NCBI RefSeq assembly: GCF_003008535.1
Contig: NZ_CP027666.1
Span: 1,116,001-1,180,000, forward strand
Length of the DNA: 64,000 nucleotides
Source: Ottowia oryzae
GTDB taxonomy: Bacteria; Pseudomonadota; Gammaproteobacteria; Burkholderiales; Burkholderiaceae_C
Reading direction: 5' to 3'
The position numbers and the translations under genes were made by a program. This document shows, one piece after another, positions 32,593 through 40,997 of the stretch. The notes below the pieces were generated by a model that made no database searches, had not been told where the DNA came from, and was given only the letters and a program-made list of their open reading frames with translations. Position 1 is the first letter of the stretch; every line of letters starts with the position of its first letter.

Positions 32593-34095
32593 ATGTCTGG
32601 CCCGCCTGACCTTTCATCCGCGCCATCCGCGCCAGTTTCCAACAGCACCTCTCAGGCGCTGCGCGAGCGGCATGGCGAGCACTACCGCTGGCGGCTGCTG
32701 GTGGCGGTGATGGTCGGCACCATCGCGTCGATCATGTCGTCCACGGTGGTCAACGTCGCCATCCCGGCGCTGGCGCACCAGTTTCACCTGGCGCAATCCA
32801 TGGCGCAGTGGGTGTCCAGCGGCTTCATGGTGGCCAGCACGGTGACCATGCTGACCACGCCCTGGCTGCTGGCGCGCTTTGGCTACCGCGCCACCTACGT
32901 CGGCTGCATGGTGGTGCTGATGGCCGGCGGCATCCTGGGCGGCGTGGCGCAAAGCTTTCCGCTGGTGCTGGCCGCGCGCGTTATCGAAGGGCTGGCCGCT
33001 GGCGTGCTGCAGCCCATTCCGGCCATCATCATCATGCGGGCCTTCCAGCCGCATGAGCAGGGGCGCGCCATCTCGCTGTTCACCGTGGGCGTGATCCTGG
33101 CGCCGGCCGTGGGCCCGTCGGTGGGCGGGCTGCTGGTGGACTGGTTTGGCTGGCGGTCCATCTTCTTCATGGTGATCCCGTTCTGCGTGGCGTCGATTTG
33201 GCTGGCGCGCGTTTACGTGCCCACCTCGGCCCCCGGCGGCGTGGCCGCCAGCAGCGACGAGCGGCTGGACTGGGGCGGCCTGGTGCTGGGCACCGTGGGC
33301 ACGCTGGCGCTGCTGGACGGGCTGGTGTCGCTGCGCGAAGGCCCGCCCCAGCGCGCGTGGGGCCTGCTGGCGCTGGCCGTGGTGTGCGGCATCGCCTTCG
33401 TGGGGTGGGAGCGCCGCCGTGCGCGGCGTGGCCAGGCCCCGTTGATGGACCTGCGCCTGTTCGCCTGGCGGCCCTTCGCCATGGGCGCGCTGGTGGCGCT
33501 GAGCTATGGCACGGCGCTGTTCGGCTCTACCTACCTGCTGCCGGTGTACATGCAGATGGCGCTGGGCCTGTCGGCCTCCAGCGTCGGCGCGGTGATGCTG
33601 CCGGCCGGTCTGGTGCTGGCCGGCGCGATTGCGCTGGTGGGCCGCTGGGCCGACACCACGCCCGCCAGCTGGCTGGTCAACATGGGGCTGGCGCTGCTGG
33701 CGTTGTCTTTCACGCTGATGGTCACCATCGGCCTGCAATCGGGCCTGTGGCTGCTGATCGCCTTCACCATCATCGGGCGCATCGGGCTGGGCTTTATCCT
33801 GCCGTCCCTCAACCTGGGGGCGATGCGCGGGCTGGACCGATCGCTGCTTACCCAAGGCCCCAGCGCCATCAACTTCATCCGCATGCTGGGCGGCGCGGCC
33901 GGCGTCAGCCTGTGCGGCGTGGCGCTGGAATGGCGCCTGGCCGTGCACGGCGCCACGCTGGCCGACAACGCCCACCCGGCGGCGCGCCTGGCCGCGTTCG
34001 ACGACGTCTTCGTCATGCTGGCCGCGCTGTGCGCCCTGGCCATGCTGGCCGCGCGCGGCCTGGGCTCGCACAGCCGCCTGCCGCCAACACGCTAG
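32593..34095 (+). CDS. MFS multidrug exporter, DHA2 family (14 helices)
   Basis: The 500-residue protein matches EmrB/QacA-type exporters: SSTVVNVAIPALAHQF in helix 1, WVSSGFMVASTVTML, RVIEGLAAGVLQPIPAII and the motif-C region GVILAPAVGPSVGGLLVDWFGWR. Substrates are probably hydrophobic drugs or metabolites moved by the proton gradient. ATG 32593 starts a polar 35-residue leader before helix 1. No adjacent EmrA-type membrane fusion gene is present. Confidence 0.85.
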   Translation: MSGPPDLSSAPSAPVSNSTSQALRERHGEHYRWRLLVAVMVGTIASIMSSTVVNVAIPALAHQFHLAQSMAQWVSSGFMVASTVTMLTTPWLLARFGYRATYVGCMVVLMAGGILGGVAQSFPLVLAARVIEGLAAGVLQPIPAIIIMRAFQPHEQGRAISLFTVGVILAPAVGPSVGGLLVDWFGWRSIFFMVIPFCVASIWLARVYVPTSAPGGVAASSDERLDWGGLVLGTVGTLALLDGLVSLREGPPQRAWGLLALAVVCGIAFVGWERRRARRGQAPLMDLRLFAWRPFAMGALVALSYGTALFGSTYLLPVYMQMALGLSASSVGAVMLPAGLVLAGAIALVGRWADTTPASWLVNMGLALLALSFTLMVTIGLQSGLWLLIAFTIIGRIGLGFILPSLNLGAMRGLDRSLLTQGPSAINFIRMLGGAAGVSLCGVALEWRLAVHGATLADNAHPAARLAAFDDVFVMLAALCALAMLAARGLGSHSRLPPTR

Positions 34096-34105
34096 ACTGC
34101 CGGCC

Positions 34106-34873
34106 ATGTGCCAGTTGTTGGGAATGAATTGCAACACGCCGACGGACGTGACCTTCAGCTTTGCCGGCTTTGCCCAGCGCGGCGGCCGCACCGACCACCA
34201 CGCCGACGGCTGGGGCATCGCCTTTTTTGAAGACCGGGGCGTGCGCCAGTTCATCGACCCTACGGCCGCGTGCGACTCGCCCGTGGCCGAGCTGATCCGC
34301 CGCTACCCCATCAAGAGCAAGCTGGTCATTTCGCACATCCACAAGGCCACGGTGGGCGAGGTGAAGCTGCAAAACTGCCACCCCTTCGTGCGCGAGTTGT
34401 GGGGCCGCTACTGGGTGTTCGCCCACAACGGCGATTTGAAAGACTACGCGCCGCGCCTGCACGGACAGTTTCGCCCCGTGGGCAACACCGACAGCGAGCA
34501 GGCCTTCTGCTGGCTGATGCAGGAGCTGGCCAAGGCGCACGCCACCGTGCCGCCGGTGCACGAGCTGACCCGCACCCTGCGCGAGCTGGTGCCCCAGGTG
34601 GCGTGCCACGGCACCTTCAACTTCCTGCTGTCCAACGGCGAGGCGCTGTGGGCGCACGCGTCCACCAAGCTGTGCTACATCGTGCGCCAGCACCCGTTTG
34701 CCAGCGCCCAGCTGGCCGACGAAGACCTGACCGTCAACTTTGCCGACCACACCACGCCCCACGACCGCGTGGCCGTGATCGCCACCACCCCGCTGACCAG
34801 CAACGAAAGCTGGACACCCTTCGCGCCCGGCGAGCTGCGCGTGTTCGTGGACGGCACGCCGCTGGCCGATTGA
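34106..34873 (+). CDS. Class II glutamine amidotransferase (YafJ-like)
   Basis: The 255-residue protein has the N-terminal nucleophile Cys2 (MCQLLGMNC), HHADGWGIAFFED, HIHKATVGEV, NCHPFVRELWGRYWVFAHNG and GNTDSEQAF, the glutaminase half of Ntn hydrolases without a synthase domain. It likely releases ammonia from glutamine or a gamma-glutamyl amine; EgtC-like roles are possible. It starts 10 bases after the MFS stop. Confidence 0.85.
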   Translation: MCQLLGMNCNTPTDVTFSFAGFAQRGGRTDHHADGWGIAFFEDRGVRQFIDPTAACDSPVAELIRRYPIKSKLVISHIHKATVGEVKLQNCHPFVRELWGRYWVFAHNGDLKDYAPRLHGQFRPVGNTDSEQAFCWLMQELAKAHATVPPVHELTRTLRELVPQVACHGTFNFLLSNGEALWAHASTKLCYIVRQHPFASAQLADEDLTVNFADHTTPHDRVAVIATTPLTSNESWTPFAPGELRVFVDGTPLAD

Positions 34874-34895
34874 AGGCCGGGCGGCGCGGTCGACC

Positions 34896-34960
34896 TGATT
34901 GATTGCTTAAATCGGGCTCTGGCGCAGGCGGGGAAAGCGCTGGCAGCTATCAAAACAGAA
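34896..34960 (+). repeat. Repeat family A, copy 9
   Basis: AAATCGGGCTCTGGCGCAGG followed by AAAGCGCTGGCAGCTATCAA match the element closely. Confidence 0.85.
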
Positions 34961-35030
34961 GTTGATTGCTTTGGGCGCGCTGCGCAGCCAGGGTTTCGCA
35001 GGCCGCTGTGTCAATTAGAACGATCAAGGG

Positions 35031-35090
35031 TCAAATCGGCCTATGGCGCAGCAGCCACCAGCGCTGGCAGCTATTTTATTGGTAGCAATA
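35031..35090 (+). repeat. Repeat family A, copy 10
   Basis: TCAAATCGGCCTATGGCGCA then CCAGCGCTGGCAGCTATTTT match the element closely. Confidence 0.85.
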
Positions 35091-35249
35091 GCCTGCACGC
35101 CGCGCCAGGCGCCCATCCGCCATGCCGGTGCGGCCCCGCCCCGCCCGCGGGCGCCGCGTGGCTCAGCGCACCACCCCGCATGACCGATGCGAGACAATAA
35201 GGGTTGACCCGAGCGGCGCAACCCTGGCGCCGGCCCGCACCCAGCCTGC

Positions 35250-36539
35250 ATGTCCGCCCACCCCGCACCCTCCGCCACCGCGGCCCCTGCCGCCGCGCCC
35301 GACACCCACCGCATGACCGATCAAGAGCGGCGCGCCAGCCTGTCGATGGCGGCGATCTTCGCGCTGCGCATGCTGGGGCTGTTCCTGGTGCTGCCCGTGT
35401 TCATGCTGGAAGCGGCCAAGCTGCCCGGCGGCAATGACCCGGCGCTGATTGGCCTGGCCATGGGCGTGTACGGGCTGAGCCAGGCGGTCATGCAGGTGCC
35501 GCTGGGCCTGGCGTCGGACCGTTTCGGGCGCAAGAAGATCATCGTGCTGGGCCTGCTGGTGTTCGCGCTGGGCAGTGCCGTGGCCGCCATGGCCGGCAGC
35601 GTGCAGATGCTGGTGGCGGGCCGCGCCCTGCAAGGTGCCGGCGCCATATCGGCCGCCGTCACCGCGCTGCTGGCCGATTTGACGCGCGACGAAGTGCGCA
35701 CCAAGGGCATGGCGCTGGTGGGCGCCAGCATTGGCCTGACCTTCGCCATTTCGCTGATGGCCGCGCCGCCGCTGGCGGGCGCCGTCGGCTTGTCGGGCCT
35801 GTTCTGGCTGACGGCGCTGCTGGCGCTGGTCGGCATCGCCGTGGTGCTGTGGATCACCCCTGCCGAACCCACGCGCCACGCCGACGTGCCGCGCGGCCGG
35901 CTGGCCGATGTGTGGATGCACCCCAGCCTGTGGCGGCTGGACCTGGGCGTGTTCGTGCTGCACACGGTGCAAATGGCCATGTGGGGCGTGGTGCCGGCGC
36001 TGCTGGTGCAGGCTGGCGTGCCCAAGGCCGAGCACTGGCACATCTACCTGCCCGCCGTGATGGGGTCTTTCGTGCTGTTGGGCGGCCTGTTCGCGCTGGA
36101 GCGGCGGGGCCAACTGCGGCAGGTGCTGCGTGGCAGTGTGGCGCTGTTGGTGGTGGTGCAGCTGGCGCTGCTGACGCTGGCGCCGCGCCACCCCAGCGCC
36201 TGGGCGCTGGGCATCACGCTGTTCGGGTTTTTCGTGGCCTTCAACATCCTGGAGGCCAGCCAGCCCAGCCTGATTTCGCGCCTGGCGCCCGCGCAGGCGC
36301 GCGGCGCGGCGCTGGGCGTTTACAACACGCTGCAGTCGCTGGGCCTGTTTGCCGGCGGCGCCCTGGGCGGGCTGGTGCTCAAGGCGTGGGGGCCGACGGG
36401 GGTGTTTGCGGCAACGTCGGCGCTGGCGCTGCTGTGGCTGCTGCTGGGCTGGGCGCAGGTGGTTCCGGCGCCGACGCCGCGGCGGCCAGCGCCGCCAGAC
36501 GCGCCCGGCGCGCAGCCTCGCTCGCCTGCCACTCGATAG
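35250..36539 (+). CDS. MFS transporter (YajR/sugar-phosphate-like, 12 helices)
   Basis: The 429-residue protein has a 25-residue polar leader and 12 helices. MFS motif A is LASDRFGRKKIIVLGL after helix 2; other marks are GRALQGAGAISAAVTALLAD and LGVYNTLQSLGLFAGGALGG. In betaproteobacteria a related MFS gene commonly precedes ssb; here a ClC gene lies between on the other strand. Its last 161 bases overlap the ClC 3' end. ATG 35313 is an alternative start. Confidence 0.85.
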   Translation: MSAHPAPSATAAPAAAPDTHRMTDQERRASLSMAAIFALRMLGLFLVLPVFMLEAAKLPGGNDPALIGLAMGVYGLSQAVMQVPLGLASDRFGRKKIIVLGLLVFALGSAVAAMAGSVQMLVAGRALQGAGAISAAVTALLADLTRDEVRTKGMALVGASIGLTFAISLMAAPPLAGAVGLSGLFWLTALLALVGIAVVLWITPAEPTRHADVPRGRLADVWMHPSLWRLDLGVFVLHTVQMAMWGVVPALLVQAGVPKAEHWHIYLPAVMGSFVLLGGLFALERRGQLRQVLRGSVALLVVVQLALLTLAPRHPSAWALGITLFGFFVAFNILEASQPSLISRLAPAQARGAALGVYNTLQSLGLFAGGALGGLVLKAWGPTGVFAATSALALLWLLLGWAQVVPAPTPRRPAPPDAPGAQPRSPATR

Positions 36540-37866
36540 CGGTGGCGACCATGCGGTCGGCCAGCGTCTCGTAAAGCGGGCGGCTGATCATGCGCGAGAT
36601 GGCGGCTGACACCATGGCCACCGCCATCAGCGACAACACCACCGGGCGCCCGTCGATCATCTCCATCACGATGATGAAGGCCGTGAGCGGCGCCTGCGTG
36701 ACGGCCGCCAGAAAGCCGGCCATGCCCATCGCCACCAGCGCCACGTTGATGTGGCCCTCGGTCAGCAGCGACAGGTCGTAGCCGATGCCCGCACCAATCG
36801 ACAGAGAAGGCGCAAACAGGCCGCCGGGCACGCCGCTCCAAGCGGTCAGCCAGGTGGTGATGAACTTCAGCAGGCCAAACACCTCGGCGCCGGGCACTTG
36901 GTGCTCGCCGCGCAGCAGGTGGCGCGCCGCCTCGGTGCCGCTGCCCGCCGTCAGGCCGCCGCTGGCCAGGCCGATGACGGCGATCAGCAGGCCCAGCAGC
37001 GCGGCAAACGCCACCGGGCGGGTGCGGCGCAGGGCGCTCAGCCGGTCGGGCGATTGCCCGCCCAGCGACACGATCATCAGCTTGGCGAACAGCCCACCCG
37101 CCAGGCCGCACACCATGGCCACCAGCAGCGAAGGCACCACGTGCCGCCAGCCCAGCGGCGCCACCTGGATGCTGCCGAAATACGCCACGTTGCCAAAGGC
37201 GGACACGCCGATCAGGCCCGCCAGCACGATGGCGGCGATGATCACGCCGCTGTAGCGCGCCTCGAACTTGCGCGACAGCTCTTCAATGGCAAACACCACG
37301 CCCGCCAGCGGCGCATTGAACGCCGCCGCAATACCGGCCGCGCCGCCCGCCACCAGCAGCATGTAGGGGTTGACCAGCGACTGCCGGTGCCGCAGCCAGC
37401 GCTGGCTGTGCAGCATCACCCCGGCGGCCACCTGCACCGACGGCCCTTCGCGCCCCACCGACAGGCCGCCCAGCAGGCCCGCCGACGAAAGCACGACCTT
37501 GGCGGCCGAAAGGCGAAGCGATACCAGGCGCGCGCGGCTGCGGTTGTCCAGCGAAGGATCGAGCGCGGCGATGACCTGGGGGATGCCCGATCCCGCCGCC
37601 GTAGGGTAGAAGCGCCGCGTCAGCCAGACGATGCCCGCCGCGACGGCGGGTGTCCACAGCAGCATGAACCAGCCGGGCGCCGTATCGGCCAGCGCTTCGT
37701 AGAACTTGAAGGCGGCGTAGCTGAGCAGGGTGAACGCCACCACCACCAGCCCGGCGACAGCGCCATAGGCCAGCACGACCGCCCGGTCGAGCCAGCGCCA
37801 GCCGTCCGAAAACTCGCTGCGCAGATGGCGGTAGAAATCTGGATCCTGGCTTGGCCGCTCTGACAT
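36379..37866 (-). CDS. ClC-family chloride/proton antiporter
   Basis: The 495-residue membrane protein has the ClC selectivity segments GSGIPQ (Gln where Glu is common), GREGPSVQ with the gating Glu, and GGLFAPSLSIGAG. FAIEELSRKF retains the Glu pair that includes the proton-transfer glutamate of E. coli ClcA, so it is probably an exchanger, not a channel. A Pro/Ala-rich C-terminal tail of about 45 residues is encoded opposite the end of the MFS gene. Start at ATG 37866; GTG 37884 is in frame upstream. Confidence 0.9.
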   Translation of the reverse strand: MSERPSQDPDFYRHLRSEFSDGWRWLDRAVVLAYGAVAGLVVVAFTLLSYAAFKFYEALADTAPGWFMLLWTPAVAAGIVWLTRRFYPTAAGSGIPQVIAALDPSLDNRSRARLVSLRLSAAKVVLSSAGLLGGLSVGREGPSVQVAAGVMLHSQRWLRHRQSLVNPYMLLVAGGAAGIAAAFNAPLAGVVFAIEELSRKFEARYSGVIIAAIVLAGLIGVSAFGNVAYFGSIQVAPLGWRHVVPSLLVAMVCGLAGGLFAKLMIVSLGGQSPDRLSALRRTRPVAFAALLGLLIAVIGLASGGLTAGSGTEAARHLLRGEHQVPGAEVFGLLKFITTWLTAWSGVPGGLFAPSLSIGAGIGYDLSLLTEGHINVALVAMGMAGFLAAVTQAPLTAFIIVMEMIDGRPVVLSLMAVAMVSAAISRMISRPLYETLADRMVATAIEWQASEAARRARLAALAAAASAPEPPAPSPAAATAAPAPTLPQTPPSAPTP

Positions 37867-37947
37867 GCCGTGGCATTGTGGCACGCAGCGCGCGCCGGGC
37901 GTGTCAGAATCGGGCGTTTACGGCACCTGCATCTGCGAGACAACGCC

Positions 37948-38460
37948 ATGGCCTCCGTCAACAAAGTCATCATCGTCGGCAACCTGGGCCGCGACCCCGA
38001 AACCCGCACGTTCCCCAGCGGAGACCAGGTCTGCAACGTGCGCATCGCCACCACCGACAAGTGGAAAGACAAGCAAAGCGGCGAGATGCGCGAACACACC
38101 GAATGGCATTCGGTGGTTTTCAACGGCCGCCTGGCCGAAATCGCCGCTCAGTACCTGCGCAAGGGATCGCAGGTGTACGTTGAAGGCAGCCTGCGCACGC
38201 GCAAGTGGCAGGACCAGAGTGGCGCTGACCGTTACAGCACCGAAGTGCGCGGCGACACCATGCAGATGCTGGGCAGCCGCCAGGGCATGGGCGGCCCCGG
38301 TGGCGGTGACGAGGGTGGCTACGGCGGTGGCGGCGGCGGATACGAAGCGCCTCGCCGCGCTGCACCCGCTGCGGCCCCGCGTGCGCCGGCCCCGCGCCCC
38401 GCGCCTGCACCGTCCTCGTCGTCGGGCTTTGACGACATGGACGACGACATTCCGTTCTGA
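37948..38460 (+). CDS. ssb: Single-stranded DNA-binding protein
   Basis: The 170-residue protein has the OB fold (MASVNKVIIVGNLGRDPE, TEWHSVVFNGRLAEIAAQYL, GSQVYVEGSLRTRKWQD), a Gly/Pro-rich disordered linker and the C-terminal acidic tip DDMDDDIPF that docks replication and repair partners. It starts 81 bases from the divergent ClC start. Confidence 0.95.
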   Translation: MASVNKVIIVGNLGRDPETRTFPSGDQVCNVRIATTDKWKDKQSGEMREHTEWHSVVFNGRLAEIAAQYLRKGSQVYVEGSLRTRKWQDQSGADRYSTEVRGDTMQMLGSRQGMGGPGGGDEGGYGGGGGGYEAPRRAAPAAAPRAPAPRPAPAPSSSSGFDDMDDDIPF

Positions 38461-38593
38461 CGGCCGCAGAACGCCATCGCTGGCGCCCGCCGGGCACGGT
38501 TTGCTTCGAGAAGTCTTGTTGCATGTGCAGCGCTGGTGGGCGGCCGGTGGGCGGCTATGCTCCGGTTTCCGCAATTCCTGAGCCGACAGCGAC

Positions 38594-39076
38594 ATGACCT
38601 TCCCCTTTGTTCGCGCCACCCTCGCCATTTGCACGCTGGCATGCGCAGCCGCCCCGGCGCTGGCCGACAGCATCGTTGCCGGGGGCTCTTCGGCGGGTGT
38701 TTCCGCCAGCAGCGCGGGCTCGGTATCGCTCAAGGGTTCGTCCAATTCGATTGAGGGCTCCAGCGGCAGCAGCTCGCGCGGCGACAAGACCGCGTTGGTT
38801 CAGGACGGCACCTACCGCGTGACGGCTGTCACGCCCGATCTACCCGCCGGCACGGTGCGCCTGGGCCTGGCGCCGCAGGGCATGGAAGGTGCGCAAGCCT
38901 TCGTATTGAACGTGCCGGTTGGCGCGTTTGGCGGCGAAGTTCCGTCCACGGGCGATACGCTGCAGGCGCAGCGGCGTGACTACGGGGTGCAGTTCGCCCG
39001 GGCGGAAAAGCCCTTCTACCTTGTGCTGGCCGACGCGTGGAGTGCCGAGCTGGATTCGCGCCCGTTGACGCAGTGA
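38594..39076 (+). CDS. Secreted Ser/Gly-rich protein of unknown function
   Basis: I do not recognise this 160-residue protein. A signal peptide (MTFPFVRATLAICTLACAAAPALA) is followed by a Ser/Gly/Ala stretch (residues 25-65), then a compact domain (QDGTYRVTAVTPDLPAGTVR, VLNVPVGAFGG). It lies 61 bases upstream of the DUF2145 gene and is probably cotranscribed and exported with it. Confidence 0.65.
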   Translation: MTFPFVRATLAICTLACAAAPALADSIVAGGSSAGVSASSAGSVSLKGSSNSIEGSSGSSSRGDKTALVQDGTYRVTAVTPDLPAGTVRLGLAPQGMEGAQAFVLNVPVGAFGGEVPSTGDTLQAQRRDYGVQFARAEKPFYLVLADAWSAELDSRPLTQ

Positions 39077-39136
39077 GGCGTGGCGCGCGGGCCATCCGGT
39101 TGCTGAAGGGCTGCGCCGCCGCAACCCCTATCTCGC

Positions 39137-40129
39137 TTGAAACAGCCTTCGCACCGACGTAAAGCCTTCAGCCTGCGTGCGGGTGTCGTAGGCGCGGCAC
39201 TGTCGGTCTTTTTCACCTGCGCATCGGCTGGCTCGCAAACGAGTGAAGCGGGTGGAATTGGCGGCAGCACCGCCTTGTCGGCGCAGTTCTGTGCCAACGG
39301 CAAGCCGCAGACCGTGCAGCAACGCGACCGCGTCTTGCAGTTTGCTGCCGTGGTTCGCCAGGCTTTGCGGGAAAGTGGCGAACAAGTCGCGCTGATTGCG
39401 CGCAGCGGCCTGGACTTGAGCCGTTTCAAGCTGCGCTATTCGCACAGCGGCGTGCTGCTGGCGTCGGACGGTGACGTGCCGTGGTCGGTGCGCCAGCTGT
39501 ATTACGACTGTGAGTTGGGCAGGCCGCGCCTGTTCGATCAGGGCCTGGCAGGCTTTGTTCTGAGTGCCGACGCACCCGATCTCGCCTATGTCTCCATCGT
39601 GTTTCTGCCAATGGCGCCCGGCGACGCGCTGCAAGCCACGGCAGTCGATCGCGCCCGCTTCGCGCCCCTGCTGGCCGCGCAGTACAGCGCCAACGCGTAC
39701 CCCTTCAGCGTGCGCTATCAAAACTGCAATCAATGGGTGGCTGAACTGCTGGCCACCGCCTGGGGGCCCCCGCAAGCGCTGTCGGCCACCCAGCCCGCTG
39801 CGCTGCGCGGGCGCGCGCAGGCCTGGCTGCAGCAGACCGGCTACGCGCCCCGGCCCATCACCGTCGATTCCCACCTCACCAAGCTGGCCGCAGGCTTTGT
39901 GCCGCTCGTCCACCTTGACGACCACCCTCGGGACACCCAGCTGGGCCTGGTCTTCCAGACCAGCCTGCCAACAGATATTGAAGCCTGGGTGCACGCCCGG
40001 TGGCCCGGCGCACGCCGCCTGGAGTTCTGCCACGACACCGAGCAGATCGTTGTGCGCGAGGGGTGGCGGGCGATCGGCGAAAGCTGCTCACCCGAGGCGG
40101 GGGATCGTGTTCAGCGTTTTGCGCAATGA
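39137..40129 (+). CDS. DUF2145-family secreted protein
   Basis: The 330-residue protein has an export signal (RAGVVGAALSVFFTCASA) and a DUF2145 domain: LRYSHSGVLLAS, LYYDCELGRPRLFDQGLAGF, YSANAYPFSVRYQNCNQWVAELLA. The order His (SHSG) then Cys (NCNQWV) resembles circularly permuted papain-like amidases and acyltransferases, so a lipid- or peptidoglycan-active hydrolase is an inference. The start appears to be TTG at 39137, as no ATG or GTG precedes the signal peptide in frame. Paired with the secreted protein upstream. Confidence 0.75.
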   Translation: MKQPSHRRKAFSLRAGVVGAALSVFFTCASAGSQTSEAGGIGGSTALSAQFCANGKPQTVQQRDRVLQFAAVVRQALRESGEQVALIARSGLDLSRFKLRYSHSGVLLASDGDVPWSVRQLYYDCELGRPRLFDQGLAGFVLSADAPDLAYVSIVFLPMAPGDALQATAVDRARFAPLLAAQYSANAYPFSVRYQNCNQWVAELLATAWGPPQALSATQPAALRGRAQAWLQQTGYAPRPITVDSHLTKLAAGFVPLVHLDDHPRDTQLGLVFQTSLPTDIEAWVHARWPGARRLEFCHDTEQIVVREGWRAIGESCSPEAGDRVQRFAQ

Positions 40130-40225
40130 GCGTTTAGCCGCGCGGCAGACATCTGCGTTGAAGCGCTGGCTGCGGAGCGGTGGTCCGCACGCAGCAGCCA
40201 GCGCAGCTTCTCGCCTTGGGATGGC

Positions 40226-40618
40226 TCAATCCGCCTTGACGGCGAGCACCGGGCAATTCACACCCAGCAGGATCTCTTGTGCCGTGCTGCCCAGCAGCAA
40301 TTTGCCCACGGGCGAGCGGCGGCGCAGGCCAATCACCACCAGCGAGGCAGGCAGCGTGTCCACCAGCTCTTCAATCTCTTCCACAGTGCCGCGGCCGCGC
40401 ACGAAGTGCTTGAACTCGGCCGGCACCGGCAGCGCGGCCAAGCGGTCGGCCACGCGCTCGCCTTCGTAGCCGTCGACCACGCCGTCATGGCTGTCGCGCC
40501 CGCCCGGGCCCGCGTTGACGACCACCAGCGCTTCATTGCGGCGGGTGGCGATTTCAATGCCTTTGTCCAGTGCGGCCCGGCCTTCGGGGCGCGCCACATA
40601 GGCGACGAGAATGGTCAT
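40226..40618 (-). CDS. Universal stress protein, UspA family
   Basis: The 130-residue protein has one Usp domain: TILVAYVARPEGRAALDKGI at the start and the ATP-binding motif GLRRRSPVGKLLLGSTAQEI near the end, followed by NCPVLAVKAD. It probably binds ATP and acts in stress survival. Start at ATG 40618 with AGAAAGG upstream on the minus strand. Confidence 0.9.
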   Translation of the reverse strand: MTILVAYVARPEGRAALDKGIEIATRRNEALVVVNAGPGGRDSHDGVVDGYEGERVADRLAALPVPAEFKHFVRGRGTVEEIEELVDTLPASLVVIGLRRRSPVGKLLLGSTAQEILLGVNCPVLAVKAD

Positions 40619-40648
40619 GTGTAGCCTTTCTAAGGGTAAATAAGACAC

Positions 40649-40997
40649 GCCATCGGGCGCATCGGCGACAGCATAGGGGCACCGCCACCGCGGGGGGAGA
40701 GGGAAAGCCTGATGTCACCGTCGCCCAGGCGACGAGGTCGATGCGTATCGCTTACGCCACACTGCGGGGGGGTATGCCTTCCGTTCGTCCGGGATGCTCC
40801 GACCTGTGTACTCGCGACCCATGCTTTGACGCCCTGATGCTGCCTACAATGAGAGCGCCTGCACACCTTAGCTAAGGTGACATAGGCTGGCGTCAGCACC
40901 TCGCACCTCGTGCATTCATGGCATGAGGCGGCGCCAAAATCGGTTTAACCAGTGCATCGACGCGGGTGAGCTTCCCATCTTCCCGGAGGAAATATCC
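40649..40997. promoter_or_regulatory. Upstream region of the IPTL-CTERM gene with a perfect 16-bp palindrome
   Basis: About 350 bases without a gene. CACCTTAGCTAAGGTG at 40865-40880 is a perfect 16-bp palindrome. Just upstream, TACAAT (40845-40850) could be a -10 box; TTGAC (40826-40830) is present, but only about 14 bases before it. The palindrome would then overlap the transcription start, where a repressor operator is expected. A GGAGGAAAT ribosome site is at 40985-40993. Confidence 0.45.

Larger units (their letters stand above)
34874..35249. other. Intergenic region with two repeat A copies
   Basis: About 375 bases with no gene. Two copies of repeat A (34896-34960 and 35031-35090) lie in the same orientation, separated by about 70 bases. 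The end, at 35170-35249, probably holds the promoter of the next MFS gene. Confidence 0.6.

Noticed and set aside
40826..40850. Standard sigma-70 promoter (TTGAC…TACAAT) for the IPTL-CTERM gene
   Set aside because: Both boxes exist, but the spacing is about 14 bases, too short for a normal promoter; only the -10 box is kept as a weak hint.
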